DNA of 64,000 nucleotides from the NCBI RefSeq assembly GCF_015712065.1, contig NZ_JACFYZ010000001.1:930001-994000 (forward strand), given 5' to 3'. A model generated the notes under the pieces. The model ran no database searches. It was not told where the DNA came from and worked only from the letters and a program-made list of their open reading frames with translations. The translations under genes were made by a program, and so were the position numbers. This stretch comes from Ectopseudomonas chengduensis (GTDB lineage: Bacteria > Pseudomonadota > Gammaproteobacteria > Pseudomonadales > Pseudomonadaceae). The first letter of the stretch is position 1, and the number at the start of each line of letters is the position of its first letter. Below are positions 55,311 to 63,473 of this stretch, in pieces.

Positions 55311-56818
55311 GTCACGCCATCATCCTCCCCATTCTGTTGCCGCTGTTCATCGGCGCGTTGTTGCTGGTCGGTCACGGCTGGTCGCGTGACGTGAAGCGGG
55401 GCATTTCCCTGCTCGGCTGCCTGGCGCTGCTGCCGGTGTGTCTGTATCTGGTGCTGTTGGCCGGTGAGGGGCAGTTGCAGGTCTATGCGCTGGGTAACTG
55501 GGTTGCGCCGTTCGGCATCATGCTGCTGCTCGACCGCTTCAACGCTGCGCTGCTGTTGCTTACCACGCTGCTCGCCTGCTTCGCCCTGATCTACGCCTGC
55601 CGTGGTGACGATGAACGTGGGCCGAACTTCCATGCGCTGTTCCAGTTTCAGTTGCTCGGCATCAACGGTGCATTCCTCACCGCTGACCTGTTCAACCTGT
55701 TCGTGTTCTTCGAGATCCTGCTGATTTCCTCCTATGCACTGCTGCTGCATGGCAACCGCGCCAATCAGGTCAAGGCGGGCGTGCACTACGTGGTGCTCAA
55801 CCTGCTGGGCTCGTCGTTCTTCCTGATCGGCGTCAGCCTGCTGTATGGCCTGACCGGCACCCTGAACATGCCGGACCTGGCTGCGCGGGTGGCCAGCGCC
55901 GACGTTGCCGACGCGCCGCTGATCAAGGCGGCTGCCTACCTGCTGCTGATCGTTTTCGGTCTCAAGGCCGCCGTGCTGCCGCTGTGCTTCTGGCTGCCGC
56001 GCGCCTATGCCGCAGCACCCGCTTCGGTGGCGGCGTTGTTCGCAATCATGACCAAGGTGGGCTTCTACACCGTCGTGCGCGTGTTCACTCTGGTGTTCGG
56101 CGAAGAGGCCGGGCCGCTGGCCAATCTCGGCCATGAACTGCTCTGGTGGCTGGCCCTGCCGACCATTGCCTTCGGTGTGATTGGCGCTCTGGGAGCGCGA
56201 CAATTGCAGGCGCTGCTGGCCTATCTGGTAGTGGTCTCGGTGGGTACGCTGATGGCCGGTTTCGCTATGGGCAGCCCGGCGGCGCTGAGCGCGGCGCTCT
56301 ACTACATGCTGCACAGCACGCTGATCAGTGCGGCGTTGTTCCTGCTGGCCGGCCTGGTGGTCGCCCAGCGTGACAGCGCCGGCGGCGACCTGCAGCAAGA
56401 GCGCGTGCTGCGCCAGCCGCTGGTGCTGGGCTGCATGTTCTTCTTCGCGTCGATTTCCGTGGCCGGGTTGCCGCCGTTCTCCGGGTTCCTCGGCAAGATG
56501 CTGCTACTGCGCGCCGCGGAGCCTGGCTGGCAAGCCTGGAGCCTGTGGCCGGTGGTGCTGATCGGCGGGCTGCTGACACTGGTGGCGCTGAGCCGCGCCG
56601 GTACCAGTCTGTTCTGGTTGGGCCAGCAAACGGATGGCCAGCCCTCGACAGCCCAACCGGCTGACCGGGTGAGCCTCCTGGCAGCGCTGGGCTTGTTGCT
56701 GGCCAGCCCGCTGCTGATGATCGCCGCTGCTCCGATAATGGCGTATCTGGAGGCGGCTGCGGCGCAGTTGCTCGATCTGCAACCCTATCTGTCGATCATC
56801 GCCGGAGGTGCGGCATGA
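55307..56818 (+). CDS. shaD: Na+/H+ antiporter subunit D (Mrp operon 2)
   Basis: 503 residues, NuoN/M-like, about 14 membrane helices. LFVFFEILLISSYALLLHG and FGLKAAVLPLCFWLPRAYAAA carry the conserved charged residues of the proton path. Overlaps shaC and shaE by four bases each. Confidence 0.95.
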   Translation: MSHAIILPILLPLFIGALLLVGHGWSRDVKRGISLLGCLALLPVCLYLVLLAGEGQLQVYALGNWVAPFGIMLLLDRFNAALLLLTTLLACFALIYACRGDDERGPNFHALFQFQLLGINGAFLTADLFNLFVFFEILLISSYALLLHGNRANQVKAGVHYVVLNLLGSSFFLIGVSLLYGLTGTLNMPDLAARVASADVADAPLIKAAAYLLLIVFGLKAAVLPLCFWLPRAYAAAPASVAALFAIMTKVGFYTVVRVFTLVFGEEAGPLANLGHELLWWLALPTIAFGVIGALGARQLQALLAYLVVVSVGTLMAGFAMGSPAALSAALYYMLHSTLISAALFLLAGLVVAQRDSAGGDLQQERVLRQPLVLGCMFFFASISVAGLPPFSGFLGKMLLLRAAEPGWQAWSLWPVVLIGGLLTLVALSRAGTSLFWLGQQTDGQPSTAQPADRVSLLAALGLLLASPLLMIAAAPIMAYLEAAAAQLLDLQPYLSIIAGGAA

Positions 56819-57312
56819 GGCGTTTCTTCCCCCACCCGCGGATGATGTTGCTGTTGACGGTGCTCTGGCTGCTATTGGTCAACACCCTCAACCTGGGGCA
56901 TATCCTGCTCGGGCTGTTTCTGGGCTGGTCGATCGTGCACCTGTGCGGCGATTTCCTGCTGACCGTGCCGAAAGTACGCAAGCCCCTGGGGTTGCTGCTG
57001 TTCATCGGCAAGGTGTTCTACGACATCGTGGTGGCCAATCTACAGGTGGTGAAACTGGTATTGGGGCCGAAATCGCGCCTCGAACCGGCATTCGTCGAGG
57101 TACCGGTCGAGATCGAGGATGAGTTCGTGCTGTCGGCCCTGGCCTGCATCATTTCGCTGACCCCCGGCACGGTTTCTGCCGGCCTCAGCTCCGACCACAA
57201 GACACTGCTGCTGCACGGGCTCAACGTGCCGGATCGCGACGAGCTGATCGCGGCGGTCAAGAGCCGTTACGAAACGCCGCTGCTGGAGATATTCGAATGC
57301 TCGAGAACGTAG
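56815..57312 (+). CDS. shaE: Na+/H+ antiporter subunit E (Mrp operon 2)
   Basis: 165 residues. Membrane part (LLLTVLWLLLVNTLNLGHIL) then the cytoplasmic signature ISLTPGTVSAGLSSDHKTLLLHGLNV. Its end overlaps shaF by 16 bases, more than the four-base overlaps elsewhere in the operon. Confidence 0.93.
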   Translation: MRRFFPHPRMMLLLTVLWLLLVNTLNLGHILLGLFLGWSIVHLCGDFLLTVPKVRKPLGLLLFIGKVFYDIVVANLQVVKLVLGPKSRLEPAFVEVPVEIEDEFVLSALACIISLTPGTVSAGLSSDHKTLLLHGLNVPDRDELIAAVKSRYETPLLEIFECSRT

Positions 57313-57566
57313 TCTTTCTGTGCATGGGCATCCTCACGCTGGCCATGCTGCTCAATGTCGCGCGTCTGGTCGAAGGGCCGAGCGTGGTGGATCGCGTACT
57401 GGCCCTGGATACCCTGTACATCAACGCCTTGGCGCTGATCGTGCTGTTCGGCATCTGGCTGGCATCGGATCTGTTCTTCGAGGCCGCACTGCTGATCGCG
57501 GTGATGGGCTTCGTCGGCACGGTCGCAGTGGGTAAACACCTGCTGCACGGCGACATCATCGATTAA
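57297..57566 (+). CDS. shaF: Na+/H+ antiporter subunit F (Mrp operon 2)
   Basis: 89 residues, three membrane helices, MrpF segment NVARLVEGPSVVDRVLALDTLYINALALI. Starts inside shaE. Confidence 0.93.
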   Translation: MLENVVFLCMGILTLAMLLNVARLVEGPSVVDRVLALDTLYINALALIVLFGIWLASDLFFEAALLIAVMGFVGTVAVGKHLLHGDIID

Positions 57567-57572
57567 GAGGGA

Positions 57573-57917
57573 ATGACCATGCCATTCTGGCTGGAACTGT
57601 TGATTTGCGCCTGCCTGATCCTGGGCAGCCTGTTCGCCCTGGTGGGTGCCATCGGGCTGTATCGGCTACCGGATTTCTTCACGCGCCTGCACGGGCCGAC
57701 CAAGGCCACGACGTTGGGCGTCGGCGCTACGCTGATCGCGTCGATGCTGTTCTTTGCCCATCACACCGGCAACCTCAGCCTGCACGAACTGCTGATCACT
57801 CTGTTCCTGTTCCTGACTGCGCCGGTCAGTGCGCATATCCTGTCCAAGGCCGCGATGCAGCAGAAGGTCGAGTTGACCGAGCGCACCCATGGTCAGCCGT
57901 GGGACGATGATCACTGA
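57573..57917 (+). CDS. shaG: Na+/H+ antiporter subunit G (Mrp operon 2)
   Basis: 114 residues, three membrane helices, MrpG segment GAIGLYRLPDFFTRLHGPTKATTLG. Last gene of shaA(B)-C-D-E-F-G. The core differs clearly from mnhG of operon 1 (LPDSYSRMHAASKAGVLG), so the two operons are old paralogues, not a recent duplication. Confidence 0.93.
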   Translation: MTMPFWLELLICACLILGSLFALVGAIGLYRLPDFFTRLHGPTKATTLGVGATLIASMLFFAHHTGNLSLHELLITLFLFLTAPVSAHILSKAAMQQKVELTERTHGQPWDDDH

Positions 57918-57982
57918 TCCACTGTCAGGCATTTGCCCGCTCTAGACTGCGCTCTTGAATCAAACGACAGGGGAGCCAGGAG

Positions 57983-58498
57983 ATGAGCGAGCTGGTCATT
58001 CGTCAGGCCTGCATCGAGGATATCGAGGCGCTCTGCGCGCTGATTCTCGAACATGGGCCCAACCCCTGGAATCATCTGCCCGAAGCCGAGGTTCGCCAGC
58101 ACCTGCAGGGTATTGCGGCAAGTACGACCTTGGCCGTGCTGGCCGAGGAGCAGGGGCAACTGCTGGGGTTCGTCAGTTATCGCCTGACCCAGGATTTCGC
58201 CGCTCATCAACCTGCCGCGCGTGCCGGGCAGGTGCATGGCTACATCTGCGAAGCGGTGGTGCATCGCGATTGCGTCGGCCGAGGATTGGGTGCGCGCCTT
58301 CTGCGCGAGGCCGTCACCGAGCTGTGGCGGCTGGGCGTCAGCGATATCTATATCGATCGTCACGAAGAGAATGCGGCATCGGCAGGGATGATGCGCAAGG
58401 CCGGTTTCAGTGTGCTGCTGACCTATGCCGACCCGGCGCGGCGGCCCAACGGTTCACGGCGTTCGACCCTTTGTTGCCAGCGCCGCGAGGATCTTTGA
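57983..58498 (+). CDS. GNAT-family N-acetyltransferase
   Basis: 171 residues. N-terminal VIRQACIEDIEALCALI and the acetyl-CoA loop RDCVGRGLGARLLREAV (R/Q-x-x-G-x-G/A) with AASAGMMRKAGFSVLL after it are GNAT hallmarks. AGGAG lies before the ATG. The substrate is unknown; the family acetylates antibiotics, amino acids or proteins. Confidence 0.9.
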   Translation: MSELVIRQACIEDIEALCALILEHGPNPWNHLPEAEVRQHLQGIAASTTLAVLAEEQGQLLGFVSYRLTQDFAAHQPAARAGQVHGYICEAVVHRDCVGRGLGARLLREAVTELWRLGVSDIYIDRHEENAASAGMMRKAGFSVLLTYADPARRPNGSRRSTLCCQRREDL

Positions 58499-58538
58499 TG
58501 CTTCTGCGGCTGGGCGCTATCACGACTGACGGATATCC

Positions 58539-58882
58539 GTAGGGTGGGTTAGGCGCCTGTCACCTATCCTGATGAGCCTAAAAAATTCGTTGCGCCGTAA
58601 CCCACCATTGGTGCAGCGCAGGACAATCGCCTGGTGGGTTACGCGGCGCACTGCAATGGCGGTGATCGGACATTCGCAGGCTTGGCGCCGCTAACCCACC
58701 CTACCAGGCTGCCCGAGATCCGTGGGTTAGGCGTCTGTCACCTATCTTGATGAGCCCGCAAAGTCCGTTGCGCCGTAACCCACCATGGGCGCAGCGCGGG
58801 ACAATCGCCTGGTGGGTTACGCGGCGCACTACGATGGCGGTGATCAGACGTTCGCAGGTTTGGCGCCGCTAACCCACCCTAC
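58539..58882. repeat. Direct 178-bp tandem repeat with nested GTGGGTTA/TAACCCAC palindromes
   Basis: Two 161-bp copies (58544-58704 and 58722-58882), offset by exactly 178 bp, with only scattered differences. Each copy begins GTGGGTTAGGCG and ends CTAACCCACCCTAC, and contains internally GCGCCGTAACCCACCA and CTGGTGGGTTACGCGGCGC. Each is thus a nest of inverted repeats that could fold into a large cruciform. The 406-bp gap 58499-58904 has no gene. MITE-like remnant or noncoding array. Confidence 0.88.
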
Positions 58883-58904
58883 GGGGTGTGTGACACGAAG
58901 GGGC

Positions 58905-60518
58905 TTAGCGATTCAACCCAAGCATGTCTTTGGCCACGGCTTCGGCCACGCGAATGCCGTCGACCCCAGCGGAAAGAATGCCGCCGGCGTAGCCAGCGCC
59001 TTCCCCTGCTGGATACAACCCCTTGAGATTCAGGCTCTGCAGGTCAGCGCCACGGGTGATGCGCACCGGCGAGGAGGTGCGTGTCTCGATACCGGTGAGC
59101 ACCGCATCGGCCAGGTCGAAGCCCTTGATCTGCTTGCCGAAGGCCGGCAATGCTTCGCGGATGGCTTCGATGGCGAAGTCCGGCAGCGAGGGCGCCAGAT
59201 CGCCCAGTTTCACCCCCGGCTTGTAGGAGGGTTGTACTTCGCCCAGCGCAGTGGATGGGGTGCCCTTGATGAAGTCGCCCACTAGTTGCCCTGGCGCCTC
59301 GTAGTTGCGACCGCCGAGCACGTAGGCGTGCGATTCCAGACGCTCCTGTAGCTCGACGCCGGCCAGTGGGCCGCCCGGATAGTCCTGCTCGGGCGTGATG
59401 CCAACGACGATGCCGGCGTTGGCGTTGCGCTCGTTGCGCGAATACTGGCTCATGCCGTTGGTGACCACGCGCTCAGGCTCGGAGGTGGCGGCGACCACGG
59501 TGCCGCCTGGACACATGCAGAAGCTGTACACCGAGCGGCCGTTGCTGGCGTGGTGTACCAGCTTGTAGTCGGCAGCGCCGAGTTTCGGATGGCCGGCATA
59601 TTTGCCCAGGCGCGCGCGGTCGATCAGCGACTGCGGGTGTTCGATACGGAAACCGACCGAGAAGGGCTTGGCTTCCAGGTACACGCCACGGGCATGCAGC
59701 ATGCGGAAGGTGTCCCGCGAACTGTGGCCGAGAGCCAGCACCACATGGCGGCTGAGCAGCTGCTCGCCGTTCTCCAGCACCACGCCGGTGAGTTGGCCGT
59801 CTTCGATCAGCAGGTCGCTGACTCGCTGCTGGAAGCGCACTTCGCCGCCCAGGGCCTTGATCTCTTCGCGCATGGTGGCGACCACGCCGGTCAGGCGGAA
59901 GGTGCCGATATGCGGCTTGCTGACATAGAGGATCTCGTCCGGCGCGCCAGCCTTGACGAACTCCTGCAGCACCTTGCGCCCGTGGTGGTAAGGGTCCTTG
60001 ATCTGGCTATACAGCTTGCCGTCGGAGAAGGTGCCAGCGCCGCCTTCGCCGAACTGCACGTTGGAGGTGGGGTCGAGCACGTTCTTGCGCCACAGGCCCC
60101 AGGTGTCCTTGGTGCGTTGGCGTACTTCCTTGCCGCGTTCCAGCACGATGGGGCGTAAGCCGGCCTGGGCCAGGATCAGCGCCGCGAAGATGCCGCAGGG
60201 GCCGAAGCCGACCACGATGGGGCGTTCGTCCAAAGGCGTTTCGGCCTTGCCGACCGGCTTGTAGGTGATATCCGGTGCCGGGCCTACATGCTTGTCATCG
60301 CTCAAGCGAGCGAGCAGGGCGGCTTCGTCTTTCACCTCGCAGTCGAGGGTGTAGATGAACGGCATGTCGCCAAACTTCTTGCGCGCATCGTAGCTGCGCT
60401 TGAACACGCTGAAGGCCAGCAGCTCGCTATCGGCGATGCCCAAGCGCTGGACGATGGCCGGGCGCAGCGCGTCCTCGGGATGGTCGAGGGGCAGTTTCAG
60501 TTCGGTCAGGCGAAGCAT
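58905..60518 (-). CDS. FAD-dependent oxidoreductase of uncertain substrate
   Basis: 537 residues from MLRLTELKLPLDHPEDAL. An N-terminal domain with LLAFSVFKRSYDARKK, then the FAD motif VVGFGPCGIFAALILAQAG (about 105-123) and ending GLYPAGEGAGYAGGILSAGVDGIR. SFCMCPGG is a CxC pair that could be redox-active. This fits the bacterial FAD-dependent protein family (COG2509-like), whose substrate is not established. A 12-codon in-frame extension upstream is not preferred. Probably a single-gene transcript. Confidence 0.85.
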   Translation of the reverse strand: MLRLTELKLPLDHPEDALRPAIVQRLGIADSELLAFSVFKRSYDARKKFGDMPFIYTLDCEVKDEAALLARLSDDKHVGPAPDITYKPVGKAETPLDERPIVVGFGPCGIFAALILAQAGLRPIVLERGKEVRQRTKDTWGLWRKNVLDPTSNVQFGEGGAGTFSDGKLYSQIKDPYHHGRKVLQEFVKAGAPDEILYVSKPHIGTFRLTGVVATMREEIKALGGEVRFQQRVSDLLIEDGQLTGVVLENGEQLLSRHVVLALGHSSRDTFRMLHARGVYLEAKPFSVGFRIEHPQSLIDRARLGKYAGHPKLGAADYKLVHHASNGRSVYSFCMCPGGTVVAATSEPERVVTNGMSQYSRNERNANAGIVVGITPEQDYPGGPLAGVELQERLESHAYVLGGRNYEAPGQLVGDFIKGTPSTALGEVQPSYKPGVKLGDLAPSLPDFAIEAIREALPAFGKQIKGFDLADAVLTGIETRTSSPVRITRGADLQSLNLKGLYPAGEGAGYAGGILSAGVDGIRVAEAVAKDMLGLNR

Positions 60519-60682
60519 GGGCAGTGTCCTGGTTGGCCGGTGGCGATCCGGCAAGGTGAAGAAGGTCGGCGATTGTACGGGATTCGCGGTCCGGGTGGAG
60601 AGGACGGCCTTATCGAACTACTGACGGCTTTGCTCCGTTGAGCGTAGGTGAACGATGTCTCGAACGCTGCGCGAGTGCGTAC

Positions 60683-61894
60683 TCAGCCGCGCTGACGTTC
60701 GATTGCGCGACCCTGAATGAACATCAGGGCAGCGCCCGCGAAGGCTGCTGTCGCGGCATAGACGATCACGGCTTGCGAGTCGAGGCTGTCGATGATCAGC
60801 CCTCCTAGCACCGCACCTGCGGCAATGGCGACCTGGAAGGTCGATGACAGCAGGGCGCCAGCGCTTTCCGCGTGATCGGCGGCGGCGCGCGCGTTCCAGA
60901 TCGAGATCGATACCGGGAAGGCGCCGAACGCGAAGCCCCACAGCGCAATCGCGACGAAGGCAACGTCAGCCTGTGTGCCGAACAGGATCAGCGTGAGTGC
61001 AACGGCAGTGATCAGGAACGAGCAACTGCTGACTGCCCAGGCCGGGCTGCGCGCGGCGACGGCGCCGCCGGCAAGATTGCCGAAAAAGCCGCTGACACCA
61101 AAGGCCAGCAAGGCAAGCGAAACGGTCGCGACATCCAGGCGGGGAACCTCCTCGAGGAAGGGACGAATGAAGGTCAGAGCGGCGAAGTGCCCGGAAATGA
61201 CCAGCAGCCCAGTGCAGATGCCGACGACGACCGCACGCCGCGTCAGCGCTGCCTTGAAGGAGGCCAGGCCCGGTGCTGCGGCGGCCGGCAGTTTAGGCAG
61301 GGTCAGCATCTGAATCACCAGCGCCACCACGCCAATAGCGGACGCGGACAGGAAGGTTGCCTGCCAGCCCCACAATTCTCCCAGGTAGGCACCCAGCGGG
61401 GCAGCGAAGATGGTGGCGAGCGAAATGCCCATCATGATGATCGAAATGGCACGCGGCACCTTGTCCGGGGGCACCAGGCGCAGGGCCAGCGCTGCCATCA
61501 TGGCCCAGAAGCTGCCGAGGGCGAAGCCCAGCAGTCCACGCGCGATCAGCAGCACCGTGATGTTTGAGGCATAGGCCGAAAGGATGCAGGAGAACACCAG
61601 CATGCCCATCAACCCCCAGACGATCTTTTGTCGATCCAGACGGCCCGAGAACAGCACCACCAGCGGTCCGGCGAATGCGGCGACCACGGCGGTGGCGGTG
61701 ATGGCCTGGCCCACCGCGCCGTTGGATACGCCCAAGTCGGCGGCCATCGGCGTCAGCAGACTGATCGGCAGGAACTCCGCCGTGACCAGGCCGAAGGCGC
61801 CCAGGGCAAGAGAGATGACGGCCCACCACGCAGCAGACATGGATCGGGTGTCAGCAGCAGATGAATCGGTATGGGGCATGATGGAATCCTTCAT
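60683..61894 (-). CDS. MFS efflux transporter (sugar/drug exporter subfamily)
   Basis: 403 residues with 12 membrane helices. LGAFGLVTAEFLPISLLTPMAADLG is the start of the AraJ/NepI/CmlA-type group, and LFSGRLDRQKI is the loop 2-3 motif. Exports a small molecule; the substrate is not known. Last gene of a three-gene operon (SDR, F420-like reductase, MFS), 17 bp after the reductase gene. A start at ATG 61879 is also possible. Confidence 0.88.
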   Translation of the reverse strand: MKDSIMPHTDSSAADTRSMSAAWWAVISLALGAFGLVTAEFLPISLLTPMAADLGVSNGAVGQAITATAVVAAFAGPLVVLFSGRLDRQKIVWGLMGMLVFSCILSAYASNITVLLIARGLLGFALGSFWAMMAALALRLVPPDKVPRAISIIMMGISLATIFAAPLGAYLGELWGWQATFLSASAIGVVALVIQMLTLPKLPAAAAPGLASFKAALTRRAVVVGICTGLLVISGHFAALTFIRPFLEEVPRLDVATVSLALLAFGVSGFFGNLAGGAVAARSPAWAVSSCSFLITAVALTLILFGTQADVAFVAIALWGFAFGAFPVSISIWNARAAADHAESAGALLSSTFQVAIAAGAVLGGLIIDSLDSQAVIVYAATAAFAGAALMFIQGRAIERQRG

Positions 61895-61911
61895 TTTCGT
61901 CTCCCGATAGC

Positions 61912-62523
61912 TCAGCCGAACTGCACCAGTTCGAGCGAGGGCAACGGCCCACCGGGGAATTGCGTCAGGCGCCCACCTTCGGCGAGCTCGCCAAGGTCGA
62001 TAGCGGCGAAGCCCAGTTCATCTATCAGTTCGCTGACCTGGTTTTTCGCGTGATTGTCGTCACCGGCCAGGAACAGCACACGCCGGCCGCCGCGCTCGGC
62101 GGGATCGGCGATGAGCAGTCTGGGGTTCAGATGATTGAACGCCTTCACTACATGGGCGCCCGGCACCAGGTCGGCAAACACCTCGCTTGAGGTGCGGCCA
62201 TGCAGATCGATAGGGTTGAACAGCGGCGCTTCGATCGGGTTATTGCTGTCGATGACGACTCGTCCGCCGAAGTCCGGCAGTCCCGAAAGGGCCGCTGGTA
62301 GCTTCGACCAGTTCACCGCGACCAGCACGATGGCTTGCGCTGCCGCCTGTTCACGGCTGCCGGCACGGATGCTCGGGCCGATGGATTGTACAAGGACTTG
62401 CAGACTCTCTGGCCCTCGGCTGTTGGAGAGAATTGCCGGAATGTTCCGACGCGCCAGGGCGCGTGCGAAGGTCGCGCCGATATGACCGGCACCAATGATG
62501 CCGATGGAGGGCAATTTGCTCAT
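61912..62523 (-). CDS. NADPH-dependent F420 reductase-like protein
   Basis: 203 residues. SIGIIGAGHIGATFARAL is a Rossmann motif, SRGPESL contacts the cofactor phosphate, and KAFNHLNPRLL with FLAGDDNHAKNQVSELIDELGF follow, as in NAD-binding 2/F420 oxidoreductase family proteins. Pseudomonas does not make F420, so another hydride acceptor is expected. Sits between an SDR gene and an MFS gene. Confidence 0.88.
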   Translation of the reverse strand: MSKLPSIGIIGAGHIGATFARALARRNIPAILSNSRGPESLQVLVQSIGPSIRAGSREQAAAQAIVLVAVNWSKLPAALSGLPDFGGRVVIDSNNPIEAPLFNPIDLHGRTSSEVFADLVPGAHVVKAFNHLNPRLLIADPAERGGRRVLFLAGDDNHAKNQVSELIDELGFAAIDLGELAEGGRLTQFPGGPLPSLELVQFG

Positions 62524-62592
62524 GCTGGGACTCCTTGAGGGCTGAAGTGTCGGAAAACTGTGGGGCAGGCTGACTGGCCTGCCCCGGCATAC

Positions 62593-63357
62593 TCAGGAGG
62601 TCAAACCGCCGTCAGCGAGGATGTCCGCACCTGTGATGAACGAGGCTTGCGGGCTGGCGATGAATGCCACGAGGCTGGCAATTTCGTGTGGCTCTCCATA
62701 GCGACCCACCGCCATACGGGGGGTCAGGAGCTGGGCAACCTCGCTATCGGCCGGGTTCATGTCGGTGTTCACGGGGCCTGGGTGGACGCTGTTGACCGTG
62801 ATACCGCGCGGCCCCAGATCATGTGCCAGGCTGCGGTTGAAACCGGCGACGGCGCCTTTGGTCAGGCTGTATGCGGCAAGTCCGGGCACACCTGCGTACT
62901 TGGTGACCGAACTGGCTATGTGGATGACGCGACCGCCTGCCTGCATGTGCCTTACCGCTTCCTGGGTGGCGACGAATACCCCGGTCACGTTGACCGCGAG
63001 CATCTTCTGGTAATCCTCGAAACTGGTTTCTTCGAACTGGCTGAACACGCCGATACCGGCGTTATTCACCAGAATGTCGAGGCCCCCGAATGCTTCTACC
63101 GTCTTCGCGACGGCGGCGCGCACGGCTTCGGGGTCGGCTGCGTTGGCCTGGATCGCCAGCGCTCGACCGCCTGCCGATTCGATCTCGATGGCGACTTCTT
63201 CAGCCAATTTGGGCGAGCCGTTGTAGGTGAAGGCAACCTGCGCGCCGTCGGCGGCCAGGCGTTTGGCGATCGCTGCGCCGATAGAGCGAGAGCCGCCAGT
63301 TACGAGAGCCGTTTTGCCGGCCAGAGGAAGGGGGTGGGAAGAAATTACGTTGCTCAT
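62593..63357 (-). CDS. Classical SDR oxidoreductase (FabG-like)
   Basis: 254 residues. TGGSRSIGAAIAKRL, LVNNAGIG, and IASSVTKYAG with YSLTKGAV give the complete catalytic set. C-terminal GADILADGGLTS is typical of FabG-like SDRs. Not the fatty-acid FabG, since no fab genes are adjacent. First gene after the LysR intergenic region. Confidence 0.9.
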   Translation of the reverse strand: MSNVISSHPLPLAGKTALVTGGSRSIGAAIAKRLAADGAQVAFTYNGSPKLAEEVAIEIESAGGRALAIQANAADPEAVRAAVAKTVEAFGGLDILVNNAGIGVFSQFEETSFEDYQKMLAVNVTGVFVATQEAVRHMQAGGRVIHIASSVTKYAGVPGLAAYSLTKGAVAGFNRSLAHDLGPRGITVNSVHPGPVNTDMNPADSEVAQLLTPRMAVGRYGEPHEIASLVAFIASPQASFITGADILADGGLTS

Positions 63358-63419
63358 GGTTCACTCCGTTTGATTGCCGAGACATTCGGTGGAGTGACTA
63401 TCGCGTTTTCATTCTTCTT

Positions 63420-63436
63420 TGATTAGCAGTTAATCA
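63420..63436. promoter_or_regulatory. Candidate LysR operator
   Basis: TGATTA-GCAGT-TAATCA lies 38 bp upstream of the LysR start and 63 bp upstream of the divergent SDR start. Symmetrical T-N11-A type sites in such divergent regions are where LysR regulators bind. Confidence 0.55.
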
Positions 63437-63473
63437 TTTGGATTATCTTCAAGTATCTGTTTAAGATCGGTCT

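Noticed and set aside
58539..58882. CRISPR array
   Set aside because: Only two long units with internal symmetry; no short repeats with unique spacers and no cas genes in the window.
61912..62523. Evidence for coenzyme F420 metabolism
   Set aside because: The family name is inherited; no F420 biosynthesis genes are seen and Pseudomonas is not known to make it.
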